From positions 62,001-126,000 of the forward strand of contig NZ_JBKEIT010000007.1 in the NCBI RefSeq assembly GCF_046365375.1: a stretch of 64,000 nt of DNA. The letters are read 5' to 3'. Below the pieces are notes generated by a model. That model made no database searches and was not told the origin of the DNA. It saw only the letters and a list, made by a program, of their open reading frames with translations. The position numbers and the translations under genes are program-made. The stretch comes from Butyricimonas muris (GTDB lineage: Bacteria > Bacteroidota > Bacteroidia > Bacteroidales > Marinifilaceae). Below, piece by piece: positions 27,263 through 37,021 of the stretch (the stretch's first letter is position 1; each line of letters starts with the position of its first letter).

Positions 27263-28240
27263 ATGAGGTATTTGTTGTTGACGGTATTTTTATGTGGGTT
27301 GTTCTCTTGGACGTGTAACGCGAAAGGGCGTCCCACGGTAGTGAGTGCGGAAATATACGGTTATCAGGGAGATAAATTACATTTTGATTTTCTTGAGAAG
27401 GATGGGATTAATATGGAGTTTCCGTACAAGGACGGACAGTTGATGGAATTCACGGTGGATTTGGATGATATTACTACATTGAAGCTGAATACTTTTATCG
27501 AGGTGTTTTTGCAACCGGGAGATTCTATTCATTTGAAGGTTACTTATAAAGGGCGGAGTTATGATAAAGTGGAATTCTCGGGAACTCCAGCGGCAGTGGC
27601 GGTGAACACGAAGGTATACGAGAAAGAGATGTTACAGCGTGAACGGCGTTACAAGACGAATATTCCGGCGATGCTGGTGACACAAGTTGATGCCAAGAAG
27701 TTCCACGAGGCTACCGTGCAGGAGTTGAAGGATGAAAAAGCTATTTTGGATAAGGTAAAGGGTGAGATTACGCCAGAGATGTATAATATGGTATTATCGA
27801 GTATCGAGGGTACGCTGTTGACTAATCTGATTACTTATCCTTACGCTAGTGCCGAAGTGCACAAGAAGAAATTGGAGGATTGTATGACTGCCGATTATTG
27901 GAGTGTATTGAAAGAGTATAAGTTGCGTAATGATAAAGCTTCATTGAGAAATAGGGCTTACATGTGTATGTTGTCGCCTTATAAAGATTACGTGAGAGAA
28001 CGGGAAGCCCGTGCCGCAGGCAAAGAGTATAAGGCTCCGACTTCTATTGAGGAGCAATACAAGGATTTGGCAGCTTTTTACGAGGGTGCGTTGAGGGATA
28101 CGGCGCTTTTCGTGTTCTTATATGATGCGGTGGCAGCAAATAAGGATTTTGATATGGTCGAGAAGTTGGTGAAAGATTATTTGAAGAAGTATAATAAGGA
28201 AAAAGAGTACAAGAAAATATTGAATCAAGTGATGCAATAG
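27263..28240 (+). CDS. TlpA-like protein lacking a thioredoxin domain, SusCD locus 1
   Basis: The 325-residue product has a signal peptide (LLLTVFLCGLFSWTCNA) and the beta domain and helical region found in front of the thioredoxin domain of Bacteroidetes TlpA-like proteins; FLQPGDSIHLKV followed by VEFSGTPAAV is the characteristic stretch. It then ends with a lysine-rich helix, and no CxxC or thioredoxin fold is present. The frame is intact, so this looks like a real short form, not a recent frameshift. It starts 6 bases after the TlpA-like gene. It may bind the same target without redox activity. Confidence 0.8.
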   Translation: MRYLLLTVFLCGLFSWTCNAKGRPTVVSAEIYGYQGDKLHFDFLEKDGINMEFPYKDGQLMEFTVDLDDITTLKLNTFIEVFLQPGDSIHLKVTYKGRSYDKVEFSGTPAAVAVNTKVYEKEMLQRERRYKTNIPAMLVTQVDAKKFHEATVQELKDEKAILDKVKGEITPEMYNMVLSSIEGTLLTNLITYPYASAEVHKKKLEDCMTADYWSVLKEYKLRNDKASLRNRAYMCMLSPYKDYVREREARAAGKEYKAPTSIEEQYKDLAAFYEGALRDTALFVFLYDAVAANKDFDMVEKLVKDYLKKYNKEKEYKKILNQVMQ

Positions 28241-28250
28241 GCTTAAAATA

Positions 28251-28285
28251 TAGAGGGAAATATATTCGCACTATATTCCCCTCTA
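28251..28285 (+). promoter_or_regulatory. Hairpin between TlpA-like and susC genes, locus 1
   Basis: TAGAGGGAAATATA (28251-28264) pairs with TATATTCCCCTCTA (28272-28285) with one mismatch over a 7-base loop. No T-run follows directly, so it may be a processing or mRNA-stability element rather than a terminator. Confidence 0.55.
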
Positions 28286-28332
28286 GAATAGATTTTAATT
28301 TAAAGCCTCTAAACTAAAAACAATACAAAACT

Positions 28333-31300
28333 ATGCAAAAAAAGAAGTGGATCTGTAGAGATTTAATTATTAAATTGGTTTGTTGTGTTTTTTTATGTGT
28401 ATTGTTCTCTATACAGAATGTTTTTGGACAGGAACAAGAGTATAAAAACACGAAGATTACTATGAACGTGAAGGATATGAAGTTGAATCAGGTGTTGGAC
28501 ACGTTGGCTTCGGCGGCGAAGGTGAGATTCTTTTATAATCATTCACAGATTGATGTTGATAAGCGTGTTTCTTTCGATGTGAAAGATAGGACGTTGGACT
28601 ACGTGTTATTGCTTGTGTTAGGCGATCAGTCGGTTGAGGTGGAATACCAGATGAACCGGGTCGTGGTTTTGAAATACAAGAAGTCCGCACAAGGGGTGGT
28701 CGTTTTTAAGATTCGAGGGACGGTAATAGATGCGGCAACGAAAGAAACGTTGCCCGGGGCGAGTATTATTCTCAAGGAAAACAAAGCAATGGGTGTTGTG
28801 ACGGATATTGACGGGAAGTTTTTTATTGAGGTGCCGGAGGGGACTTCTGCCTTGTTGGTGTCTTTCGTGGGATACGAGGAGGAAATTGTTCCGGTGACGG
28901 GAAATATGGAGAACGTGGTGATTAAGTTGACCGAGAAGCAGACAGAACTGGAGGATGTTGTGGTGACGGGTATGGCTCCTCGTAAGGTGGAGAGTTTCTC
29001 GGGTGGTTACGTGACGGTAAAGGGAAGCGAGTTGAAGAAACTTAGTCCGAATAATTTGTTAAAGGCGCTTCAAGTGTTTGATCCCAGTTTCCGTATCTTG
29101 GAAAATAATCGGGCAGGGTCGAACCCGAATGCAATGCCGGAGTTCCGTTTACGGGGAGATGTGCAATTGGGTAACGGGGGAGTGGATGCGAATAGTATGG
29201 AGATGATGATGGGTGATTATTCACAACGCCCGAATATGCCGCTTTTCGTGTTGGACGGTTTTGAAACTACATTGCAGCGTATAGTGGATCTTGATCCGGA
29301 GCGGGTGGAGTCGATCACAATTTTGAAGGATGCGGCAGCTACCGCTATTTATGGTTCCAAGGCTTCAAATGGAGTGGTTGTCGTGGAAACGAAGAAGCCG
29401 CTTCCGGGTGCGTTGAATATATCATACAGCATGAATATGGGTATATCCGTTCCCGATTTATCGGATTATAATTTGATGAATGCGAAAGAGAAATTGGAAT
29501 ACGAGCGACAGGCCGGGGTGTTCACGACCACGAGCCAATTGAATTATTATAATTATTATAAGGCAGAAATTCAAAGAGGAGTAGACACGTATTGGTTATC
29601 GGAGCCTTTGCGTACAGCTGTAACACATCGCCATACGCTATCCATGGAAGGTGGTGACGAGGCATTGAGGTATAATTTGAGCTTGAATTATTCGAGAGAG
29701 CCGGGTGTGATGAAGGAATCGGGCCGAAATACTATGGGGTTAGGATTGTCACTTCAATACCGTCGGGAAAAATGGAATATTCAAAACCAATTAACATTGT
29801 CGAACGTGAGGGGTGATAATTCTCCGTACGGTTCGTTTAGCCAGTACACGAGATTGAATCCTTATTACCGGAAGACGGATGAGAACGGAAGATACACGAG
29901 TTTCTTGGATCAAAAGATATTGCCGGGAGAGGGAGGTGGAACCGTGACAGTGGTAAATCCGTTGTATAATACTTTGTTTAAATACAAGGATTTTACAGAG
30001 AATTTTAATGTGGTGGATAATTTCACGATAGAGTGTGCTATACAGGAAAATTTCCGTGTGTCGATGGGAGCTTCCATAACAAAAGGTATTTCCCGTATGG
30101 AAAAGTTTAAATCGATGAATCATACTGATTTTATCCCGCAGGAGGATCTAACTAAAAAAGGTTCGTACGAGAAGAATACGGGAGATAATGTGGCGTGGAG
30201 TGTGAATGCTTCCGTGAATTATAATTACACGAAGGATAAGCATTTGTTGAGTTTGTTTGCGCGTTGGAATGTGGATGAATCAAAGAATAACAGTGTCAAT
30301 TTACAAGCATTCGGTTTCCCGAATGATAATATGACTGACTTTTTGTTCGCTTACGAGATGGATGATCGGGTAAGAGGTTCCGAATCAACTTCCCGTACAG
30401 TAGGTTTGATAGGGCAAGTGAGTTATATGTATGATATGCGCTTTGCTGTTGATTTTAGTGTTCGGGGTGACCTTTCTTCCCAATTCGGAGCGAACACGGG
30501 TATGGCTCCTTTCTGGGCTGCCGGTGCTCGTTGGAATATACACCGGGAAAAATGGTTTCAGAATACATTAATATCTAATTTGGTTGTACGAGGTTCGTAT
30601 GGAGTCACAGGTTCTCAAAGTTATTCCCCGTATCAGGCGAAAGAAACTTATACTTACGACGATTTGTTGTTCCCGTATCCTTCTTCGGATATTTTAGGTG
30701 CTCAATTGAAAGGAATAGGTAATCCGGATTTGGGATGGTCCACGACGAAGAACCGGAGTTTGGCTCTCGAGATTGGGTTGTGGAATAGTCGGGTGAATGC
30801 ATCATTCTCGTATTATAATAATTACACGGATGAGTTGTTGTTGGATTACAATATAGCGCCTTCAACCGGTTTTGCGTCAAAGACGATGAACGTGGGTGCG
30901 GTTGAGAATGAAGGGTATGATATTCAGTTCAGCGTGATGCCTGTTCAGGATTATGAGCGGCAGATTCAATGGAGTGTTTCCGCAAATGGCTCGCATAACA
31001 GAAACGTGATCAAGAAGATTTCGAATGAGATGAAGGCGATGAATCAAAAGAATCTGGAGAAGAAAGACGGTTCTCCGGAAGCTATTTATGAAGAGGGGAA
31101 GTCCACGACACAGTTGTTTGTTGTTCCATCCTTGGGAATAGATCCGGCAACGGGGCAGGAAGTGTTTTTGACTCGTAACGGGGAAAAGACTTATATTTGG
31201 GATCCGCTCGATAAGATTGCTGTCGGGGATCAGGAACCGAAATTGAGAGGTGCTATTTCTTCCGCGTTCACGTATAAGAATTGGAGTGTTGCTTTAGCTT

Positions 31301-31701
31301 GTACTTACGAACTGGGAGCATGGTGGTATAATCAAACGTTGGTGGATAAAATTGAAAATTCCAGTGCGGCGTATAATGTGGATCGTAGAGCGTTATCCAG
31401 TCGTTGGAGTCCTGAAAACCGGAATGCCCGTTATAAATCAATGTCGATTGTCAGCCAGCAAACGGGGATGAGCAGTCGTTTCGTTCAAAAGCGTAATGAG
31501 TTGTCCTTTACATCTTTGTCTGTTGGTTATCGTTTTGACCCGAAGAATTTTAAGTTCTTGCAGGCTTGCCGGATAGCAAGTGTGTCATTGAATGCCACGA
31601 TGGAGGATTTAGGACGAATTTCTTCGATCAAGACGGAGCGGGGGTTGGATTATCCTTTTGCCCGGATGTTTAACGTGTCCTTGTCGGTATTGTTTAATTA
31701 A
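28333..31701 (+). CDS. SusC/RagA-family TonB-dependent outer membrane transporter with STN domain, locus 1
   Basis: The 1122-residue protein has a signal peptide (to about residue 32), an STN signalling domain at about 41-117 (ITMNVKDMKLNQVLDTLA), a carboxypeptidase-D-like beta domain at about 125-200 (GTVIDAATKETLPGASI, DGKFFIEVPEG), a TonB-box-like EDVVVTGM, a plug domain (SITILKDAAATAIYGSKASNGVVVVETKK) and a 22-strand barrel region. It imports ligands too large for porins with a SusD partner. The STN domain is the signature of sensing through FecR and sigma. The plug carries an extra segment rich in methionine (MEMMMGDYSQRPNM). Confidence 0.96.
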   Translation: MQKKKWICRDLIIKLVCCVFLCVLFSIQNVFGQEQEYKNTKITMNVKDMKLNQVLDTLASAAKVRFFYNHSQIDVDKRVSFDVKDRTLDYVLLLVLGDQSVEVEYQMNRVVVLKYKKSAQGVVVFKIRGTVIDAATKETLPGASIILKENKAMGVVTDIDGKFFIEVPEGTSALLVSFVGYEEEIVPVTGNMENVVIKLTEKQTELEDVVVTGMAPRKVESFSGGYVTVKGSELKKLSPNNLLKALQVFDPSFRILENNRAGSNPNAMPEFRLRGDVQLGNGGVDANSMEMMMGDYSQRPNMPLFVLDGFETTLQRIVDLDPERVESITILKDAAATAIYGSKASNGVVVVETKKPLPGALNISYSMNMGISVPDLSDYNLMNAKEKLEYERQAGVFTTTSQLNYYNYYKAEIQRGVDTYWLSEPLRTAVTHRHTLSMEGGDEALRYNLSLNYSREPGVMKESGRNTMGLGLSLQYRREKWNIQNQLTLSNVRGDNSPYGSFSQYTRLNPYYRKTDENGRYTSFLDQKILPGEGGGTVTVVNPLYNTLFKYKDFTENFNVVDNFTIECAIQENFRVSMGASITKGISRMEKFKSMNHTDFIPQEDLTKKGSYEKNTGDNVAWSVNASVNYNYTKDKHLLSLFARWNVDESKNNSVNLQAFGFPNDNMTDFLFAYEMDDRVRGSESTSRTVGLIGQVSYMYDMRFAVDFSVRGDLSSQFGANTGMAPFWAAGARWNIHREKWFQNTLISNLVVRGSYGVTGSQSYSPYQAKETYTYDDLLFPYPSSDILGAQLKGIGNPDLGWSTTKNRSLALEIGLWNSRVNASFSYYNNYTDELLLDYNIAPSTGFASKTMNVGAVENEGYDIQFSVMPVQDYERQIQWSVSANGSHNRNVIKKISNEMKAMNQKNLEKKDGSPEAIYEEGKSTTQLFVVPSLGIDPATGQEVFLTRNGEKTYIWDPLDKIAVGDQEPKLRGAISSAFTYKNWSVALACTYELGAWWYNQTLVDKIENSSAAYNVDRRALSSRWSPENRNARYKSMSIVSQQTGMSSRFVQKRNELSFTSLSVGYRFDPKNFKFLQACRIASVSLNATMEDLGRISSIKTERGLDYPFARMFNVSLSVLFN

Positions 31702-31719
31702 AATGTGGAGGAGTACAAG

Positions 31720-33123
31720 ATGAGAAATATATTAGTAGTTGCAATTTGTACCGTTTCATTGTTTTTATCGTCCTGTCAGGATTGGATAGATGTGAACCCC
31801 AAAACGGATATCGAGGCAGAGAAATTCTTTACTTCGGAGGATGGTTTTAAAAGTGCATTGACGGGTTTATATAGTATGATGACTCTTGAAAAATCGTATG
31901 GTAGACAAATGACATTCGATTTTGTAGAGAAATTGGTACAACGATATGATAATTATGCCCCGGGAGCTGTTACGGATGAGGAGCGTGCGGCAATATACAA
32001 GTATGGTGAGACTACAAGTTCTAAAAATGCCATAGCCGATATTTGGTTGAAATTGTATAACGAGATAGCGAATATCAATAATTTCCTGCAATATCTTGAA
32101 ACGAACGGGGATGTTATTTTGACGGAAGGTTATCGAGATTTGATGAAGGGTGAGGCTCTTGGGTTACGGGCTTTCCATTATTTCGATATATTGCGTTTGT
32201 GGGGGCCGATTTATTCGTTGGATTCCACGAAGTTATGTATCCCTTTCCGGGACAAGTTCGATTCGGAGAGCGCTCCTATGATGGCTGCTAATGAAGTTGT
32301 TAAGCGCATTGTTGCAGATCTTCAGGCGGCTGAAGAGTTGTTGAAAAATGATCCGATGAATTACGAGCATGTGGCTGAAGAGCCTTTTATCGGGCAACGC
32401 AAGCATCGTATGAATAAGTTTGCGGTGAAAGCGATGTTGGCACGTGTATATCTATATCGGGGAAATAAAGAGTTGGCTGCACAGTATGCTCGGGAAGTGA
32501 TTGAAAAATCCGGCTTAGAACTTGTTCGGAATAATCAGCAGGATGTTTCTTTATATGGAGAGACCGTTTTTGGTCTTGCCATGTATGATATGGAGGAGAA
32601 ATTGAAAAATTACTGGGTGAATGGTTCCTCTTATGATGTGCAGTATTATATTACGGGAAATAATGCAAACGGATTGTTCGAGATTAACGAGGGAATCGGT
32701 TTGAATGATATGCGTTATCGTTCCGGGTATGGTTTTAATCATACGGCTAGTAATCTTTTGATGTGTCGCAAATATCTTGGTGAGGGGTTGTATGGAGAAA
32801 AAATACCTTTGATTCGATTAGCCGAGATGTATTATATTTTGGCTGAATCTGTGGCTTTGTCCGAGTGTGGGCAATATATTAATACGGTGAGAACTACTCG
32901 GGGTATTTCCAGAAGTAATAATTTGGGAACGGATGTGACGGAGGAACAACGGTTGGAGGTGTTGGATAAGGAGTACCGGAAGGAGTTTTTCGCGGAAGGA
33001 CAGTATTTTTATTTCTTGAAAAGACATAATAGGAGTACGTTTTATCGTTGTCCCGTGGAGAACTTTTCTGCTTATGTTCTGCCGGTTCCGGATGACGAGA
33101 AAACTTATGGAGAAGCCGAGTGA
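31720..33123 (+). CDS. SusD/RagB-family surface lipoprotein, locus 1
   Basis: The 467-residue product has a lipoprotein signal (LFLSSC, Cys anchor) followed by DWIDVNPKTDIEAEKFFTSEDGF, the usual SusD N-terminus, then TPR-like helices and the RagB/SusD C-terminal region (RKEFFAEGQYFYFLKRH). SusD proteins form the lid of the SusC transporter and bind ligand at the surface. A GTG at 31705 is in frame but the GGAGGA before the ATG at 31720 decides the start. It lies 18 bases after susC. Confidence 0.95.
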   Translation: MRNILVVAICTVSLFLSSCQDWIDVNPKTDIEAEKFFTSEDGFKSALTGLYSMMTLEKSYGRQMTFDFVEKLVQRYDNYAPGAVTDEERAAIYKYGETTSSKNAIADIWLKLYNEIANINNFLQYLETNGDVILTEGYRDLMKGEALGLRAFHYFDILRLWGPIYSLDSTKLCIPFRDKFDSESAPMMAANEVVKRIVADLQAAEELLKNDPMNYEHVAEEPFIGQRKHRMNKFAVKAMLARVYLYRGNKELAAQYAREVIEKSGLELVRNNQQDVSLYGETVFGLAMYDMEEKLKNYWVNGSSYDVQYYITGNNANGLFEINEGIGLNDMRYRSGYGFNHTASNLLMCRKYLGEGLYGEKIPLIRLAEMYYILAESVALSECGQYINTVRTTRGISRSNNLGTDVTEEQRLEVLDKEYRKEFFAEGQYFYFLKRHNRSTFYRCPVENFSAYVLPVPDDEKTYGEAE

Positions 33124-33146
33124 TTTAAAAATGTAAAGAATTGGTT

Positions 33147-34121
33147 ATGAGAAAGTATATATTATATATAGGTTTTTTGTTGCTCTCTTTTGCATCGTGT
33201 CAGGAGAAAGAGATTATCAGTTATTCGTTGGAGCGAGATGGGCTGCAATTTAATTATGACACGAATGCTTTAAGGGTTACTGTTGATTTCATGAAAGAGT
33301 ACGTAACGGATACGATGCGGTGGGGACCGGGTGATAACGATTATTATTTGGAGCCCAAGTATTCGGGAGATTCTTTGTTAAAAAAAGGTGTGAAGTTGAA
33401 TTTGTATTTGATGGGACGTGCCGCAGATTATGATCGGGAGTTTCGATTGAAAGCTAAGGTCGGAGAGGGAGAAGATCCAACGGCAGTTTCATTTTTGGAG
33501 TTTGAACCTTCATATGTGTTTCGTGCCGGACAGTTAAAGGATACGGTAGAGGTGTACGTGTTGAATCCAAAAGTGCGGAAAGAATTTACCGTGAGCATCG
33601 TGTTCGACGTGGAGAATTCGGATCCTTCTTTGGAACTGGGGGCAGCGGAAAAGGATGAATATCGTGTACGGTTGATTAATCGATACCCGCAACCGAGAGA
33701 ATGGGATGATGATGTTGTAGGAGAGTATACGGAAGATAAATATGCATTTATGGTTACTATTTTGAAGACCTTGTATAACCCGTATGCTAATTGGACTGAG
33801 GACCTTAAGACTTTGAATGAAGCGTTGGCGGAATATAAGGCTTTACACCCGGACGAAGAGGTGGATTTTTCGTTCCCGGAACCGCCGGCTCCACAGTGGT
33901 GGAATTATCCTCCTCATTTAGCTATATTGGGAGAGTATTCTATGGCTAAACATACTTTTATGCAGGAGGTGCTTAGTGCAACAGACTATGAAAGTTTTGT
34001 CTACTGGTATGCGGAGTGGGATGCGGTTAGGTTAAATCAGTTGTTGAGAAATGCTTATGAGCAATATAACACAGAGCATCCGGATAATCCGTTGCCGTTC
34101 GAGCAGTTCCCGGTATTGTAA
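33147..34121 (+). CDS. DUF4843 lipoprotein, SusCD locus 1
   Basis: The 324-residue protein has a lipoprotein signal (FLLLSFASC) and then a beta-rich domain typical of DUF4843 proteins (LQFNYDTNALRVTVDF, KLNLYLMGRAADYDREFRLKA). A proline- and aromatic-rich C-terminal part (PEPPAPQWWNYPPHLAILGEYS) follows. DUF4843 lipoproteins are usual companions of SusD in protein-oriented SusCD loci and may be surface ligand-binding subunits. A TTG at 33141 is in frame; ATG 33147 is better. Function is not established. Confidence 0.85.
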   Translation: MRKYILYIGFLLLSFASCQEKEIISYSLERDGLQFNYDTNALRVTVDFMKEYVTDTMRWGPGDNDYYLEPKYSGDSLLKKGVKLNLYLMGRAADYDREFRLKAKVGEGEDPTAVSFLEFEPSYVFRAGQLKDTVEVYVLNPKVRKEFTVSIVFDVENSDPSLELGAAEKDEYRVRLINRYPQPREWDDDVVGEYTEDKYAFMVTILKTLYNPYANWTEDLKTLNEALAEYKALHPDEEVDFSFPEPPAPQWWNYPPHLAILGEYSMAKHTFMQEVLSATDYESFVYWYAEWDAVRLNQLLRNAYEQYNTEHPDNPLPFEQFPVL

Positions 34122-34158
34122 GCAAAGAAGAATGTCTATGAATTTGTAAAATAGGAAT

Positions 34159-35781
34159 ATGATGAAGAGAATAATAGTTATATTGAGTTTTGTCACGTGG
34201 CTTCTTTGTGGATGTTATGATGATAAAGGAAACTACGATTACAAGGATATAAACACGATTGAAGGGCTTACCTTCGATCCCGTGCCAGAGGTTGTTACGG
34301 AAGGGACTTCGTACCGGTATACTTATCGGCAACCGATTCAAGAGGAGTTGTCTGTTACTTATTCTCCTGTTTTCTCTCAGAGTGAGGTCGAGGGGGAAGA
34401 GAATATGGAGTATTTATGGGTGGTGAGTTATCGTGAAGGTAATGAAAATGTTACAGATAGTGTCTTCACGAAGGAATTAACACTTACTTATCCGGTTCGG
34501 AAATCATCCAGTTATAATGTTAAGTTCCGATTGACGGATACAAAAACCGGAATTAGTGCTTACCGGGATTTTACGATGGGAACAAGATTACCTTTTGTAC
34601 ATGCGTGGTTCGTGTTGAATGGAGAGGAAAACAATCGGAAATTGTCCACGGTGGAGGATCCGGATTCCACGCATGCGATTATTACTTTGGATGCTTATCG
34701 GGAAACTTGGGATGTGGAGCGGTTTCAGAAAGCGAGTTCATTGATGTTTGCGGGACAAGTTTCTAATACTCGAGATATGGAACGTCTTTACGTGGTTCAG
34801 TCTGATTCAGCATCATTTATGCTTCCTTTTGCCTTGGAAGATGCTAAGGCTTCACGGAATTTATTCGCTCCGGGATTAAACCCGACTAATCTGGCGTATG
34901 GAGTTTCCCATGTATTGTGGAGGAATGCTATTGTTGTCGATGGTGCCGGAAAATTTTATCATTCGGGTGCTAGTGGATTCTATTTTGCGGGTTTGGCAGA
35001 GGATAACGTACAGAACTATGTGATAGATAAGATTTATATGTCACAATCCGGTTTCGTGACGGTGTGGGATAAGGTGAATCGAAAATTTATGTCCTATCGT
35101 CTGAATGGAATGAATGGTTGTTATAATTTTGGAGTGAGTGAAGATATCTATCCTCAAGAGGCTGTCGAGTATAATCTGGAAAAATTGACTCCATTTCCTG
35201 TAGAAGGACTTCAAGAGGTAGATAAACAAGGTGTTACTCATAATATGGAGATATTGTGGTTGGGTAAAGGAATTTCGGTAAATTCCAGTGAAGAAGGTGC
35301 TACGGCAATAGGTGTGATGAATGATACTTGTTATTTGTTGAAAATAGAAGCTAGTAGTAAAGGAGGTAAATCGGCAAAGGCGGATGAGTCCCCGATAAAA
35401 GTAGTTCGAGAAAAATTAGGTAAGTTAGGTTTTAACGGAAATACATGTTTTGCCACAACGGTTGCATTCATGGACCAATTTTTATACACGGAGGAAAGTA
35501 AAGTTTATTTGTTTAATGTCGTAACAAAAGAAAAAGTGGAACTTTATGATGCAGGAAATGTGATTACCCGGTTGAAATTCAGGTCTGATTCGGAGGGGGA
35601 TTTTCAGTATGAAAGTGAACCCTACAGGACGTTGGGTGTCGTGGTAAATGCAGGAGGACAGGGTGAATTGCATGAAGTTGTATTGAGTGTGGGGGGTGAT
35701 TATGTTGACTCGCACGTGTTTACGGGGTTTGGTGTGATTAAAGATGTTGTTTACACGGCGATAACCAGAAGATTGAATTAA
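34159..35781 (+). CDS. PKD-like family lipoprotein, SusCD locus 1
   Basis: The 540-residue protein starts with a lipoprotein signal (FVTWLLCGC) followed by an acidic stretch (YDDKGNYDYKD) that could act as a surface-export signal. The N-terminal part resembles the PKD-like family (YLWVVSYREGNENVTDSVFTK, SYNVKFRLTDTKTGI), and the rest is beta-rich with repeated segments such as LYVVQSDSASFML, possibly a propeller. Its position after susD and the DUF4843 gene is the standard arrangement. It is likely a surface-exposed ligand-binding subunit, and no enzyme motif is apparent. Confidence 0.85.
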   Translation: MMKRIIVILSFVTWLLCGCYDDKGNYDYKDINTIEGLTFDPVPEVVTEGTSYRYTYRQPIQEELSVTYSPVFSQSEVEGEENMEYLWVVSYREGNENVTDSVFTKELTLTYPVRKSSSYNVKFRLTDTKTGISAYRDFTMGTRLPFVHAWFVLNGEENNRKLSTVEDPDSTHAIITLDAYRETWDVERFQKASSLMFAGQVSNTRDMERLYVVQSDSASFMLPFALEDAKASRNLFAPGLNPTNLAYGVSHVLWRNAIVVDGAGKFYHSGASGFYFAGLAEDNVQNYVIDKIYMSQSGFVTVWDKVNRKFMSYRLNGMNGCYNFGVSEDIYPQEAVEYNLEKLTPFPVEGLQEVDKQGVTHNMEILWLGKGISVNSSEEGATAIGVMNDTCYLLKIEASSKGGKSAKADESPIKVVREKLGKLGFNGNTCFATTVAFMDQFLYTEESKVYLFNVVTKEKVELYDAGNVITRLKFRSDSEGDFQYESEPYRTLGVVVNAGGQGELHEVVLSVGGDYVDSHVFTGFGVIKDVVYTAITRRLN

Positions 35782-35783
35782 TT

Positions 35784-36872
35784 ATGTGGAAGTTATTTGT
35801 ATTAGGTTGTTTATTTTTCCCCGGGATTGTTTTCGGGGAAAAGAAAAAATTCACGATTAACGGAGCAATTCCGGAGATGCCCGAGGGAAAAATGATTGTA
35901 GTTTCACAAGAGGTAGGGCGTGTGGATACCTTGGGGCAAGGTGATATCGTAAGTGGTAAATTCGTGATTGAAGGTGAGTTGGATGAGCCTCGTGTAGCTT
36001 TGATTTATGTGGCTGGTTACGGTGGCGGTTTTGTATTTATTTTGGACACGGATGCACCTTACGAGATGGAATTGTTTCAATCCGGAAAGAGTGTGATTAG
36101 GGGAGGAAAGTTGCAAAAAGAGTTGAACGTCTATCAAGAAGCCGTGACTGAGGAAAATCAAAAGATTCGGAAAGTAAAGATGGAATTGGAAGAGGCTTCT
36201 GCCGCCAAGCATTTTAGAACGGTGAACGAACTGAAAGTAAAATTGGAGCAATTGACTGCAGAGGCGCAAAAACGACTTGGTGTTATCTTGGAAAGAAATA
36301 AAGACAATGTACTGGCGGCTTATGTGCAGACTGCGGGCATGGAACGGATGGATTTGAACGGATTGAAAATGTGTTATGCCGGATTATCGGATAAGGCAAA
36401 ACACACGGGGCCGGGGAAATTGATGGCTGCGCGTATTCGGGCGTTAGAGGGCGTGGAAGTAGATGCCGTGGCTCCGAATTTTACGTTGCCTACTCTAGAA
36501 GGGAAGGAGATTGCCTTGTATGAGGTAAAGGGAAAATTGAAAATCATCGATTTTTGGGCTTCGTGGTGCGGACCCTGCCGAATGGAGAATCCGAATATGG
36601 TGAAGTTATACAACGATTTTAAAGAGAAAGGGCTTGTCGTGGTAAGTGTTTCTTTGGACGAGAAAAAAGACAAATGGGAAGAGGCGATTAAAAAAGACGG
36701 TCTGACATGGTTGCACCTTTCGGATTTGAAAGGTTGGCAAGGTGATGTGGTAAAAATGTATAACATCAATGCCGTACCGACCATTCTGGTGCTGGACGAG
36801 AATAATCGGATTATTGCCAAGAATCTTAGAGGGGAAAAGTTAAGAGCTTTGGTGTCTGAGAGATTAGAATAA
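35784..36872 (+). CDS. Second TlpA-like thioredoxin with DUF4369 domain, SusCD locus 1
   Basis: The 362-residue protein has a signal peptide (MWKLFVLGCLFFPGIVFG), a DUF4369 beta domain (FTINGAIPEMPEGKMIVVSQE, GKFVIEGELDEPRV), a charged helical middle region and a thioredoxin domain with WASWCGPC (cysteines 262 and 265) and the cis-proline motif NAVPTILVL. It starts two bases after the PKD-like gene and is the last gene before the terminator at 36896-36944. It is similar in layout to the 26123 product, so the locus has two redox enzymes and one redox-dead relative. Confidence 0.93.
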   Translation: MWKLFVLGCLFFPGIVFGEKKKFTINGAIPEMPEGKMIVVSQEVGRVDTLGQGDIVSGKFVIEGELDEPRVALIYVAGYGGGFVFILDTDAPYEMELFQSGKSVIRGGKLQKELNVYQEAVTEENQKIRKVKMELEEASAAKHFRTVNELKVKLEQLTAEAQKRLGVILERNKDNVLAAYVQTAGMERMDLNGLKMCYAGLSDKAKHTGPGKLMAARIRALEGVEVDAVAPNFTLPTLEGKEIALYEVKGKLKIIDFWASWCGPCRMENPNMVKLYNDFKEKGLVVVSVSLDEKKDKWEEAIKKDGLTWLHLSDLKGWQGDVVKMYNINAVPTILVLDENNRIIAKNLRGEKLRALVSERLE

Positions 36873-36895
36873 AATTGGTGTTCTTGTTGAGAGAA

Positions 36896-36944
36896 ATTGT
36901 TCAGAAGAGGATGAACTCTAAGTTTTCATCCTTTTTTGAACAAT
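36896..36944 (+). terminator. Terminator at the end of SusCD locus 1
   Basis: A composite stem: outer ATTGTTCA (36896-36903) with TGAACAAT (36937-36944), inner AGGATGAA with TTCATCCT. A run of six T lies in the 3' arm. Confidence 0.75.
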
Positions 36945-36971
36945 TCCGTTTTTATATGATTCCTGTTTTGT

Positions 36972-36979
36972 TATCTTTG
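36972..36979 (+). promoter_or_regulatory. Predicted -7 box for the fucosidase gene
   Basis: TATCTTTG matches TAnnTTTG 43 bases before the ATG; no clear -33 element. Confidence 0.5.
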
Positions 36980-37021
36980 TATGTGTTTGTGTAAAATATA
37001 TTAATTGCTAAAAAAGAAACA

